From assembly GCF_008014675.1 (NCBI RefSeq), contig NZ_VOXD01000012.1, forward strand, positions 1 through 64,000: a stretch of 64,000 nt of DNA, in the 5' to 3' direction. The notes below the pieces were generated by a model. It saw nothing but the letters and a program-made list of their open reading frames with translations. It was not told where the DNA came from and ran no database searches. This document shows positions 13,724 to 21,503 of this stretch, in pieces. Numbering within the stretch: the first letter of the stretch is position 1; the number at the start of each line of letters is the position of its first letter. This stretch comes from Neolewinella aurantiaca. GTDB lineage: Bacteria; Bacteroidota; Bacteroidia; Chitinophagales; Saprospiraceae. The position numbers and the translations under genes were made by a program.

Positions 13724-15995
13724 AATTGCGGGTATTTAGTGCGGTGGCTAATTCCAATTTATCGTTGAAGGGCAGGCGCTCTCCTTTGATTTCCTGGTAG
13801 GTTTCGTGGCCTTTGCCAGCAACCAGAACAATGTCCTGTGGCCTGGCAAACTGAACTGCGGTACGGATGGCACTGCGGCGATCCGTGATGCGCAGGGTTT
13901 TCTCTTTTTGCATCGAAGTGGTCAGGCCAGCTTCCATGTCGTTAATAATCGTTTCGGGATCTTCTGAGCGGGGGTTATCGCTGGTCAGAATTACCCGGTC
14001 GGCAATTTTTGCCGCCAATTGCGCCATCAGCGGGCGCTTCGTTTTGTCGCGGTCTCCCCCGGCACCAACGACACAGAGTAACTGAGCATCGGTCGCCAGA
14101 AGATCACGAAGGGTTGTGAGTACGTTTTCGAGCGCATCGGGCGTATGGGCGTAATCGACAACGGCAGTAACGAGCCCTGCTGGGTCCGTGACGTAGTCGA
14201 GCCGGCCGGCAGCAGCCGTCAGGCTGCTAATTGCCACGAGTACTTCGTCGCGTTCCTGCCCCAGTTCCATCGCTACCCCGAAGGCAGCAATGAGGTTGTA
14301 GGCATTGAACCGACCGATAAAGCGGGTGAACACCTCCGTTCCGTCCAGCTCGAGTTGCAAGCCCTGAGCGGAGTTGCTCAGCACTTTGGCGCGGTAATCC
14401 ACCAGCTTGCGCAGGCTGAACGCCAGCTTGCGGGCTTTGGTGTTTTGCAGCATGAACTGGCCGTTCTTATCGTCAGCGTTTACGAGGGCGAAGGCCGTTT
14501 TCGGGAGTTGATCGAAGAACCCCTTCTTAGCGTCGCGGTAGGCCGCGAAGGTCTCGTGGTAATCCAGGTGATCGTGGCTCAGGTTAGTGAAAACACCGCC
14601 GTTGAAGGCGAGGCCGCAGGTGCGATGCTGGCTTACGGCATGGCTTGACACCTCCATGAATACGTAGTCGCAGCCGGCATCCCGCATTTCCGCAAGGAGA
14701 GCGTTGACCGACAGCGCATCCGGGGTGGTATGCGTAGCGGTTTGCACCTCGCTGCCAACCCGGATCTCTACGGTCGAGAGCAACCCGGCTTTGTAGCCCA
14801 GGTTGGTGTACAAATCGTGCAACAGGGTGGCAACGGTCGTCTTACCGTTGGTACCGGTGATACCGACAAGGGTAAGATCCTGGCTGGGGTTGTGGTAGAA
14901 CTCTGCGGCTGTTTGGGCCAGGGCTTTGGCCGAGTTTTTTACCTGGAGATACGTTTCCCTCTCCCCCGGCCCCTCTCCTCGGGAGAGGGGAGACGAGGCA
15001 GACGTGAGTGCTTGCTCTCCCATTCTGTTCTCCTCCAGCTCCTCTTTTCGGGAATCGGGAGACGAGGCAGACGTGAGTGCTTGCTCTCCCATTCTGTTCT
15101 CCTCCAGCTCCTCTTTTCGGGAGTCGGGAGACGAGGCAGACATGAGTGCTTGCTCTCCCATTCTGTTCTCCTCCAGCTCCTCTTTTCGGGAATCGGGAGA
15201 CGAGGCAGATGTGGGTACGCCGTAGTAGACTTCCGTTGGGTACGGGAAGGGGCGGCTTTCGCGCTCGTCCAGTATGGTTTTGATCTTAGCTGCAACTTCA
15301 GATGGCTGAGCTAAAACTTCTTCGTTAGTAAAGCGAATTACCTTATAGCCTACAGACTCAAACTTTCTAGAGCGTTCTTCGTCGCTCCAATACATTTCTG
15401 GTGTTTCGTGGTAGCCGCCATCAACTTCAACGATTAGTCGTTTTTCAAAAAACACAAAGTCTGCAATAGCGTATCCCATCGGTCTTTGACGGTATACTTT
15501 ATAGCTAAGTTGGTTGGCTCGGATTTTGCCCCACAGTACTTTCTCTGCGGGGGTCGGAGCGCTGCGCATTTTCTTTGCGTAGCCTAAAATGGTTTGTGCA
15601 TGCGCTTCAGGCAATGACCAGTAAGTTTTGGTCAGTTCCCCAACAGCGAACTCTTCTTCCGCAGCACCTCCGACACCAAAGCCGTCTCCCCTCTCCCGAG
15701 GAGAGGGGCCGGGGGAGAGGGAACGAACAGAGGGGGTTTCATTGCTATCCGAACCTCCCCCCGCACCTGCGTCCGCGCCCACAGGCAGCTCTTCGCAAAT
15801 AATTGCCGTAGCACCAAGCTCAATCGCCTTGGCTATGTAATCGTGCCCGTCGACCTGCGTACCGCGAACGGCAACAAACAGGCAGCCCGGGACTGCTTTT
15901 CTTGAATCAAAAACCACGCAACTCACCCCACGACCGGTCACCTCGCCAACAACGGCAAGGGGATGAATCCGATCAATGATTTGGGTAAGTTGCAT
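13713..15995 (-). CDS. murE: MurE ligase (meso-DAP-adding) with an internal DUF559 nuclease domain
   Basis: MurE adds meso-diaminopimelate to UDP-MurNAc-L-Ala-D-Glu in the cytoplasm. All MurE parts are present: N-terminal UDP-binding residues 1-71 (DSRKAVPGCLFVA), the linker TYLQVKNSAKAL (~348-359), ATP loop GITGTNGKTT (378-387) and the C-terminal DNPRSEDP motif that reads meso-DAP. The protein is 760 residues instead of ~485 because residues ~73-346 are an in-frame insertion: a family A repeat, a GC-rich inverted repeat, a DUF559 domain (~125-245), three 23-residue repeats and the second inverted repeat. It joins domain 1 at a loop. The gene is expected to be essential and overlaps mraY by 11 bp, so the insertion must be tolerated. 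No intein motifs are seen. Confidence 0.95.
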   Translation of the reverse strand: MQLTQIIDRIHPLAVVGEVTGRGVSCVVFDSRKAVPGCLFVAVRGTQVDGHDYIAKAIELGATAIICEELPVGADAGAGGGSDSNETPSVRSLSPGPSPRERGDGFGVGGAAEEEFAVGELTKTYWSLPEAHAQTILGYAKKMRSAPTPAEKVLWGKIRANQLSYKVYRQRPMGYAIADFVFFEKRLIVEVDGGYHETPEMYWSDEERSRKFESVGYKVIRFTNEEVLAQPSEVAAKIKTILDERESRPFPYPTEVYYGVPTSASSPDSRKEELEENRMGEQALMSASSPDSRKEELEENRMGEQALTSASSPDSRKEELEENRMGEQALTSASSPLSRGEGPGERETYLQVKNSAKALAQTAAEFYHNPSQDLTLVGITGTNGKTTVATLLHDLYTNLGYKAGLLSTVEIRVGSEVQTATHTTPDALSVNALLAEMRDAGCDYVFMEVSSHAVSQHRTCGLAFNGGVFTNLSHDHLDYHETFAAYRDAKKGFFDQLPKTAFALVNADDKNGQFMLQNTKARKLAFSLRKLVDYRAKVLSNSAQGLQLELDGTEVFTRFIGRFNAYNLIAAFGVAMELGQERDEVLVAISSLTAAAGRLDYVTDPAGLVTAVVDYAHTPDALENVLTTLRDLLATDAQLLCVVGAGGDRDKTKRPLMAQLAAKIADRVILTSDNPRSEDPETIINDMEAGLTTSMQKEKTLRITDRRSAIRTAVQFARPQDIVLVAGKGHETYQEIKGERLPFNDKLELATALNTRNYAS
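14952..15725 (-). mobile_element. DUF559 nuclease module with inverted-repeat ends, inside murE
   Basis: The left end 14,952-14,994 and right end 15,684-15,725 are near-perfect inverted copies of a 42-43 bp GC-rich sequence, differing by one T in a T-run; each is itself palindromic. Between them the murE frame encodes a DUF559/VSR-like domain (15,261-15,623) with the hallmark TPAEKVLW, IADFVFFEKRLIVEVDGG and RFTNEEVL motifs. Candidate catalytic residues Asp179, Glu190 and Asp192 are intact. The module is 774 bp, exactly 258 codons. Known: DUF559 proteins belong to the PD-(D/E)XK-like Vsr fold. Inferred: a nuclease-bearing mobile module settled in a permissive MurE loop. Confidence 0.75.
14991..15212. 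repeat. 69-bp tandem repeat in murE
   Basis: The motif AGACGAGGCAGA recurs at 14,991, 15,060, 15,129 and 15,198, exactly 69 bp apart: three full units and a partial fourth. It encodes the 23-residue unit SASSPDSRKEELEENRMGEQAL plus one variable residue. Units differ at only a few bases, implying recent expansion, and the length keeps the frame. The first unit merges with the left inverted repeat of the DUF559 module. Confidence 0.9.
15761..15780 (-). repeat. Family A repeat copy within murE
   Basis: On the coding strand GGGCGCGGACGCAGGTGCGG encodes VGADAGAGG (residues 72-80) at the exact point where normal MurE sequence ends. It lies 36 bp outside the right inverted repeat of the DUF559 module, so the insertion looks composite: repeat first or last, nuclease module beside it. 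Confidence 0.8.
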
Positions 15996-16114
15996 GGTTA
16001 AAATAGTTATCTGGTATCAGTAAAAAGGAAAAAATGGTTGCAAAAAATTAGTAATTGAGATTCAACTCGTATCCTTATTGAATCAGTGTCTTTTGGGATT
16101 TTGATCTATGGGCG

Positions 16115-18238
16115 TCAGTTAAGTATTAAGGTGACATCTTTACCGCGCTTCCCTTTTCCGTCGGTATGCCACTGCTGGTCGGTGACCCTGCCAACACCTT
16201 TGGGGTGTACTTTGTATCCGTTGTTTTCCAGGACGTAGACTGCGTCACGCAGTCTCATCCCCCGAACGTTTGGCCACTGCTGGGCTGCGGGATCCCATGG
16301 CTTCACCACTACCCGTTCGTCTGCGGCATCCACCACCGCCAGTTCGCTGCCCGGCAGGCTGTCCAGCTTCACGTTGACGTAGTCGAGAATGGTAGTGATC
16401 TCGGCCAGATTCCCCGCGTCACGGTTGGGCAGTTGTGCAGCGTAAAGCACCGGGCGTGGCCCCTGATTGAGCGCATCGTGGACGGTGATCATACTGTTGT
16501 AGATATTGTCGGATATCTCACGGAAAACCGGACCTGCAACCTCGCCACCGTAGTATCCGCCCTGGGTAGGGTTGTAAATCACTACGATCACGCTATAGAC
16601 TGGTTTTTCAGCCGGGAAATAGCCAGCAAAGCTCGCCTGGTGCTCGGTTTTACGCCGGCGCTTTCCGTAATTCTGCTGACTCGTCCCCGTCTTACCCGCA
16701 AAGCGGTACTTATCGGATTTGAGTTTCTTAGCCGTACCGCGCTCTACCACACCCTCAAGGAGTGTTTGCAATTCTTCGATGGTGTGCTGCGAAGCAATCT
16801 GTTCATCGACCACCGTTGGCCGGAAGTCGGTGAGGGTCTTCCCTTCTCTGCGAATCTCTTCAACTACGTAGGGCTTCATCATCTTGCCACCGTTAGCAAC
16901 GGTGTTGAAAAAAGTCAGCATTTGCAGCGGAGTCAGGCGGGATTCGTAGCCGAAGGAGAGCCATGCGTTAGAGATGCCCGACCACTCGGCGCGGCTGGTA
17001 TCGTTTACCATTGGTGTTCCTTCTCCGGAAAGCTCGATCCCCGTCTTCTCGTCGAGGTGGAACGACTGCAAGCGGGCCGAGAACTCACCGTCGACGTAGA
17101 GGCTGTCGGCCAGCTTGGCCATCGCCACGTTGGAAGATTGCTCGAAAGCCTGGCGGATAGAGATCACATTCCAGTGCCTGCTGAGCGGGTTGGAGTCGGT
17201 TACCTTCACCTTGTCTTTAGAGAATTCCTTCACCCCTTTTTCGATATCGATCTCGCCGTCAAGGGTCACTTTTTTGTCTTCCAGCAATGCCATCATTGTG
17301 GCCAGTTTGAAGGTAGACCCCGGCTCTGTACTCCGCTGAATAGCATAGTTGTACTGCTCGAAGTATTTCGTGCGGGTAGTGTTCATCCCCAGGTTGGCGA
17401 TGGCACGAATGGCGCCGGTCTTGACGTCCATCACAATTGCCGCGCCCCAGTCTGGCCGGTGCTTGCGCATCGCCCGGTGCAGGGCATTCTCGGTAATGTC
17501 CTGAATATTGACGTCCAGCGTGGTGTAAACATCAGCACCTGCAGTAGGCTCTACGATGGCGAGGTTTTCGGTTGGCAACCATACATCATCGTTCTTGCTG
17601 ATGCTGAACATATGAGCTTTGCCGCTTTTGCCAGCGAGTTCTTTATCGAATGCGTTTTCAATTCCTACTTTCTTGCCGTCGATCTTACCGATCGTCCGCC
17701 GGGCAAGCCAGCCGAAGGGCCGCTTACGCTCGTCTTTTTTGGTCACAATGAAACCACCGCCAAACCGCCCGAGGTTAAAAATCGGGAATTTTTTGATCTC
17801 CTGTAGTTCGCGGTAACTGACGCTCTCGGCAATTTTATAGTAGTGGCGGGCAGGCTTGCTGAAGCTGTCACGCATAAAGGTCAGGCTGTCGCGCCAGTCT
17901 CCGGCGGTATGGCTATCGTCGACGTGCAGGCTCAGCAGGTAAGACAGGCTGTCGATGTTGTCGTAGTAAGTGCGGGGCGGCGCTACAAACGGATCGAAGT
18001 GCAAGGTAAAATACGGTACCGAAGTAGCCAGCAGGTTATTGTTACGGCTGTAGATGTTGCCCCGCTCAGGCCGTACTTCACGTTCCTGGAAGTACTCAGC
18101 GCCCTTTTTCATGTTTGCCTCCCTGTTGATAACGGCGATATCAATCGTCTTGTACGCCAACGCGCCCGCAATCGCCACCATGACGGCGACGATAAGGTAA
18201 ATCCTGACCAGGACATCGTCTTTGTAATTTAGAGCCAT
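16115..18238 (-). CDS. ftsI: Septal penicillin-binding protein FtsI with PASTA domain
   Basis: This class B PBP cross-links peptidoglycan at the septum together with FtsW. The 707-residue product has one N-terminal membrane anchor (~11-29), a pedestal domain with REVRPERGNIYSRN, and a transpeptidase domain with all three motifs: STFK (308-311, nucleophile Ser308), SSN (368-370) and KTGT (516-519). A C-terminal PASTA domain (~640-707, WPNVRGMRLRDAVYVLENNGY) is present. It lies between ftsL and murE; the 119-bp gap to murE (15,996-16,114) holds nothing recognised. Gene order makes FtsI a better call than an elongation PBP2. Confidence 0.96.
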   Translation of the reverse strand: MALNYKDDVLVRIYLIVAVMVAIAGALAYKTIDIAVINREANMKKGAEYFQEREVRPERGNIYSRNNNLLATSVPYFTLHFDPFVAPPRTYYDNIDSLSYLLSLHVDDSHTAGDWRDSLTFMRDSFSKPARHYYKIAESVSYRELQEIKKFPIFNLGRFGGGFIVTKKDERKRPFGWLARRTIGKIDGKKVGIENAFDKELAGKSGKAHMFSISKNDDVWLPTENLAIVEPTAGADVYTTLDVNIQDITENALHRAMRKHRPDWGAAIVMDVKTGAIRAIANLGMNTTRTKYFEQYNYAIQRSTEPGSTFKLATMMALLEDKKVTLDGEIDIEKGVKEFSKDKVKVTDSNPLSRHWNVISIRQAFEQSSNVAMAKLADSLYVDGEFSARLQSFHLDEKTGIELSGEGTPMVNDTSRAEWSGISNAWLSFGYESRLTPLQMLTFFNTVANGGKMMKPYVVEEIRREGKTLTDFRPTVVDEQIASQHTIEELQTLLEGVVERGTAKKLKSDKYRFAGKTGTSQQNYGKRRRKTEHQASFAGYFPAEKPVYSVIVVIYNPTQGGYYGGEVAGPVFREISDNIYNSMITVHDALNQGPRPVLYAAQLPNRDAGNLAEITTILDYVNVKLDSLPGSELAVVDAADERVVVKPWDPAAQQWPNVRGMRLRDAVYVLENNGYKVHPKGVGRVTDQQWHTDGKGKRGKDVTLILN

Positions 18239-18239
18239 T

Positions 18240-18392
18240 GTTACTGGGTAGTTCTTGGTGGGTAGTGGGTAGTTATTAAATGATGGTGGTGGTGTTACAG
18301 ACGCTGGAGTGTGGAAGGCGTAGCAGGCTTGGGATACCGAAGCTATGGGCGGCTATTACCCCAACTATCCTGCTATTTACTATTCACTACCA
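18240..18392. repeat. Degenerate heptamer repeat around the ftsL stop
   Basis: Left part 18,240-18,275 has GGGTAGT-type heptamers (GGTGGGTAGTGGGTAGT). The right part (18,370-18,392, TACTATTCACTACCAAC) is the inverse series and overlaps the last codons and TAG stop of ftsL, so that LVVNSK is encoded by repeat DNA. The block fills the 18,239-18,372 spacer between ftsL and ftsI. Confidence 0.65.
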
Positions 18393-18681
18393 ACTTCTTA
18401 GGTTTTCCCCGGTGCATGCGCAGCCCGTCTTCGCGGACATTTTCCACAACTTCGGAGCGCAGACCGTTGTACATGTTCTCACTTTCGAGCGACATGTAAA
18501 GCCAGCGTTTTTCTTTGATTTCGTCTTCGAGGTATTGGATACGGCGTACGTTGTACTCCGCGTAATGGGCATTGCCGATATACAGCAGGGCCAGCCCGCC
18601 CAGAAAGGCAAGGAAGCCGAGGTTATTCAGGATGAAGGAGGAGACGTCAAAGGACGGTCCTCTGCTGCGTTTAGCTGCCAT
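18373..18681 (-). CDS. ftsL: FtsL-like bitopic division protein
   Basis: The 102-residue product has a basic cytoplasmic start (MAAKRSRG), one membrane helix (~18-36, NNLGFLAFLGGLALLYIG) and a periplasmic heptad-like coiled coil (RRIQYLEDEIKEKRWLYMSLESE). This is the FtsL plan, and the position between rsmH and ftsI is where FtsL is found. The ATG at 18,679-18,681 is preferred to an upstream one because the extra 35 residues do not look protein-like. The C-terminal residues are encoded by a heptamer repeat. FtsL is assigned by position and architecture rather than sequence identity. Confidence 0.8.
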   Translation of the reverse strand: MAAKRSRGPSFDVSSFILNNLGFLAFLGGLALLYIGNAHYAEYNVRRIQYLEDEIKEKRWLYMSLESENMYNGLRSEVVENVREDGLRMHRGKPKKLVVNSK

Positions 18682-18831
18682 TTTAATCACACCTTTTGGA
18701 CATTTGAATGCCGGACAAATGATTCCCCATCCCTGATTCAGGTGCCGCACCGTACAGGCGGCACCGTCAATTGGTACGAGTCTCAAAATCTCAAATTCAG
18801 CAATCCTAATTCAACAATCAATACGTGGCGA

Positions 18832-19746
18832 CTATTCTTCGCCTTTTCTTAAACCTACCCGCAGTTTAGCGCTACGGGCCCGGCTGTTCCGCTTCAGTTC
18901 TTCAGCGGAAGGCAACTCGGGTTTCTTCGTCAGGATTTTATAGGGACGGTCAATTTTCCCGTAAAAATCCTTGATGACGTTTCCGTCCGCGTTGCCTGTT
19001 TTGAGGAAATTCTTCGTGATGCGGTCTTCCAGCGAGTGGTAAGAGAGTACAACGAGTCGACCTTTGTTTGGTATCAGTAAGTCGGTGGCCTGGGCCAAAA
19101 GATCAGTAAGTGCGCCGATCTCGTCGTTAACCTCTATCCGCAGTGCCTGGAACACTTGCGCCAGGTAGCGTGGTCGTGTACCGCGCACCCAGGGATCGCA
19201 GACATCCAGGAAGTTCTGAATGGTCACGATGGGTGCATTTTCGCGGGCTTCCACAATTGCGTGAGCCAGCGAGCGGGCGTTACGAACTTCGCCATACTCC
19301 CCGAACACCTGCTGCAGATCGTCGGCTTCATAGTTGTTCACTATGTCGGCGGCGGTGCGGTCGGCGGCCTTACCCATGCGCATGTCCAGGTCCGCGTCGA
19401 AGCGGTAGCTGAACCCCCTTTCGGCCTGATTGAACTGGTGGCTGGAGACCCCCAGGTCAGCGAGCAACCCGTCAATCTGAGTTACTCCGTGCAGACGCAG
19501 GTAGTTGCGCAAGTGGCGGAAGTTGGCGGCTACGAAGGTGAAGCGCTCATCGTCGAGGGCATTGGCACGGGCTTCCTCATCCTGATCGAAGCCGAACAGA
19601 CGAATGTCCATATCACCGGCTTTTTCCAGAATGAGGCGGCTGTGACCGCCTCCTCCGAAGGTTACATCTACGTAAATTCCTCCAGGACGGAGATCCATAG
19701 CATCCACGCATTCGTGGGCCATTACGGGTATGTGGTATTCAGACAT
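18832..19746 (-). CDS. rsmH: 16S rRNA m4C1402 methyltransferase RsmH (MraW)
   Basis: RsmH N4-methylates C1402 of 16S rRNA in the ribosomal P site using S-adenosylmethionine. The 304-residue product begins HIPVMAHECVDAM and has the SAM loop VDVTFGGGGHS (26-36), then LADLGVSSHQFNQAERGFSYRFDADLDMRM, a family hallmark, plus VVLSYHSLEDRITKNF near the end. Its ATG overlaps the mraZ TGA (ATGA). Second gene of the dcw cluster. Confidence 0.98.
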   Translation of the reverse strand: MSEYHIPVMAHECVDAMDLRPGGIYVDVTFGGGGHSRLILEKAGDMDIRLFGFDQDEEARANALDDERFTFVAANFRHLRNYLRLHGVTQIDGLLADLGVSSHQFNQAERGFSYRFDADLDMRMGKAADRTAADIVNNYEADDLQQVFGEYGEVRNARSLAHAIVEARENAPIVTIQNFLDVCDPWVRGTRPRYLAQVFQALRIEVNDEIGALTDLLAQATDLLIPNKGRLVVLSYHSLEDRITKNFLKTGNADGNVIKDFYGKIDRPYKILTKKPELPSAEELKRNSRARSAKLRVGLRKGEE

Positions 19747-20222
19747 CAGTCTTCAACTTTTTTACCCTTCGAATCACCGAACAACTCTTCGGCAAGCGCC
19801 GCCGGATCTTCCAGCGCCTCTTGCAGCAATTCGTCGTATGCGGCTTCCGTCCAGATTTCAATTCTGTCGTTGCGGGCGCACAAAATCAGGCTCTTCTCCC
19901 CTTCTGCATAGGCCTGCAACCGCTTGGGCAGCAGAATCCGGTCTGCAGAATCAGGAGTCACCTCATTGGCGCCACGGTAAAAAATCCGCTTAAACGTTTT
20001 ATGGCGAGGACTGAGATCGCTCAATTCGTCAACCTCCTTCTTCACCTCGTTCCAAACGGGACGAGGATACATGGTCAGGCATTTATCGAAGCCCTGGTTA
20101 ACAACAAATTCAAGCTCGTCCCGGTCTCCCAGTTTTTTGAGTAAAGCACCAGGAATACGAAAGCGGCCCTTGCTGTCAAGGGACACATCATACTCGCCGA
20201 TAAGATTATACTCAAGTACCAT
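19746..20222 (-). CDS. mraZ: Transcriptional regulator MraZ
   Basis: MraZ is a SpoVT/AbrB-like DNA-binding protein that autoregulates the dcw operon through spaced direct repeats. The start at 20,220-20,222 (MVLEYNLIGEYDVSLDSKGRFRIPGALL) matches family starts; a longer frame adds 20 unlikely residues. The 158-residue product contains two AbrB-like repeats, the second with DSADRILLPKRLQAYAEGEK. A Glu/Asp-rich tail ends the protein. An operator-like array lies 56-90 bp upstream of the start. Confidence 0.95.
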   Translation of the reverse strand: MVLEYNLIGEYDVSLDSKGRFRIPGALLKKLGDRDELEFVVNQGFDKCLTMYPRPVWNEVKKEVDELSDLSPRHKTFKRIFYRGANEVTPDSADRILLPKRLQAYAEGEKSLILCARNDRIEIWTEAAYDELLQEALEDPAALAEELFGDSKGKKVED

Positions 20223-20256
20223 AAGCGGACCCCACGGGATATACGAACCCCTTGGG

Positions 20257-20272
20257 ACTGTAAAAATACAGT
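20257..20272. promoter_or_regulatory. 16-bp palindrome in the mraZ leader
   Basis: ACTGTAAAAATACAGT is a perfect 16-bp inverted repeat between the MraZ-box array and the mraZ start. It could be an operator or part of the core promoter (TATTTTTA on the minus strand is close to TAnnTTTG). Its centre spacing is 2 bp too short for an Escherichia coli-type LexA box. Confidence 0.4.
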
Positions 20273-20277
20273 GCATT

Positions 20278-20312
20278 GACACAAATTCCCACTTTTCGAC
20301 ACTTTATTTCAC
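20278..20312 (-). promoter_or_regulatory. MraZ-box array upstream of mraZ
   Basis: Read on the minus strand, four GTGnn pentamers occur at an exact 10-bp period: GTGAA (20,308), GTGTC (20,298), GTGGG (20,288) and GTGTC (20,278). They are separated by 5-bp spacers, and another GTGAA lies 11 bp further upstream. Known MraZ operators are short G-rich direct repeats with 5-nt spacers, so this fits autoregulation of the dcw operon. The rest of the 519-bp spacer (20,223-20,741) is AT-rich, with a family A repeat but no convincing gene. Confidence 0.7.
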
Positions 20313-20621
20313 ATCTTTTTCACTCAGCCTGAGTTTCAAAGCATAAAAAACGACGCACTTGGTCGCAAAAAAATTACACACGTAATTTTAGATCGCAATA
20401 AAATGTCATTTCTATTCAAATCTTGGTACAGTTTTTTCTTCTTCCAACCTACCTCGGCTTCCTGAGCCTCTTTTTGAGTTTTTCCGTAAGACTATACTGG
20501 TGGGAAAAAGTGTCGGTAGGTGTAAAAGAAAGTGGTAAATCTTCATCGCCAACCACTTCAGGGCACAATATAGGGCAAATTGTTTGCTAAATTTCAAAAT
20601 ACCAACATTAACACAATTCGG

Positions 20622-20640
20622 AGGCGAGGCCGCAGGTGCA
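20622..20640 (+). repeat. Family A repeat copy
   Basis: AGGCGAGGCCGCAGGTGCA, one mismatch from the consensus GGCGCGGnCGCAGGTGCA, in the divergent spacer between mraZ and the SGNH hydrolase. A 15-bp perfect palindrome, TATACCTTAGGTATA, lies at 20,706-20,720, just before the hydrolase start. Confidence 0.75.
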
Positions 20641-20741
20641 GCGCACGGGTTAATGGAAAGGACTATCCGGAAATGATGGTTAGAATTGATATCTTCACCT
20701 TCTTCTATACCTTAGGTATATCATCATGCAAACCGTAACTA

Positions 20742-21404
20742 ATGCTACGCCCTTTTCTATTTACCCTTACTCTTCTTCTCATGGAAACTACCTGTTTCGG
20801 ACAAAACGACTTTGCTAACCTGGCCCGGTACGCAGACCACAACGAAGTCCGAGCCGAAATGACCAACGAAGTCGTCTTCCTCGGCAACTCGATTACCGAC
20901 AGCTGGTACGCCCGGGATACTGCTTTCTTTGAAAGCAACAACTTTGTCGGGCGTGGCATCAGTGGGCAAACCTCAGAACAGCTCTTGCTTCGTTTCCGCC
21001 CGGATGTAGTCAACCTGAAACCCAAAACCGTAGTCATCCACATCGGCACCAACGACGTAGCCGAAAACACCCGCCCCTACAGCGAGGATTACACCGTTGG
21101 TAACATTGCTTCCATGATCGACATTGCCGACCAGAACGACATCCGCGTTGTTCTGGCCTCGGTTTTGCCCGCTACCGGATTCTCCTGGCGGCCAGCTCTC
21201 GGTGATCGCTCTGCCATGATCGTTGCCCTCAACAAAAGACTAAAGCAGCTGGCAGAAGAGAAAAACGTGGACTACCTGGATTACCACTCCGCCCTCAAGA
21301 ACGACCAGAACGGCATGGACAAAGAGCTGGCTCCGGACGGCGTCCACCCCACCATGAAAGGCTACGGAATGATGAAGGAGATGGTGCTGAAAGTGCTGCG
21401 GTAA
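20742..21404 (+). CDS. Exported SGNH/GDSL hydrolase
   Basis: The 220-residue protein has a signal peptide (MLRPFLFTLTLLLMETTCFGQ) and the SGNH blocks: GNSITDSW (Ser in block I), a block II glycine (GRGISG), HIGTNDVAEN (block III Asn) and DGVHPTMKGY (catalytic Asp and His). These enzymes are serine esterases or lipases, often deacetylating polysaccharides outside the cytoplasm. The substrate cannot be told. It is monocistronic and a palindrome precedes it. Confidence 0.88.
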   Translation: MLRPFLFTLTLLLMETTCFGQNDFANLARYADHNEVRAEMTNEVVFLGNSITDSWYARDTAFFESNNFVGRGISGQTSEQLLLRFRPDVVNLKPKTVVIHIGTNDVAENTRPYSEDYTVGNIASMIDIADQNDIRVVLASVLPATGFSWRPALGDRSAMIVALNKRLKQLAEEKNVDYLDYHSALKNDQNGMDKELAPDGVHPTMKGYGMMKEMVLKVLR

Positions 21405-21476
21405 CGCACTGGAGCGAGCTGCCTGCGGCAGCGGGTTCGAAGGCAACTCGCTTCAGGTCGTATTATTCATACGCTC

Positions 21477-21484
21477 TATATTTG
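21477..21484 (+). promoter_or_regulatory. Possible Bacteroidota -7 promoter box
   Basis: TATATTTG fits the TAnnTTTG -7 element 20 bp before the ATG of the lipoprotein gene at 21,504. No clear -33 element is visible. Confidence 0.4.
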
Positions 21485-21503
21485 AGGTTAACCCTCTCGC
21501 CAA

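Noticed and set aside
14952-15725. Intein or group I/II intron in murE
   Set aside because: No splice-junction residues of inteins (N-terminal Cys/Ser with C-terminal His-Asn) and no HINT domain or intron core are visible; the reading frame is continuous.
20257-20272. LexA/SOS box upstream of mraZ
   Set aside because: CTGT and ACAG half sites are separated by 6 bp, not the 8 bp of the E. coli-type box, and MraZ boxes better explain regulation here.
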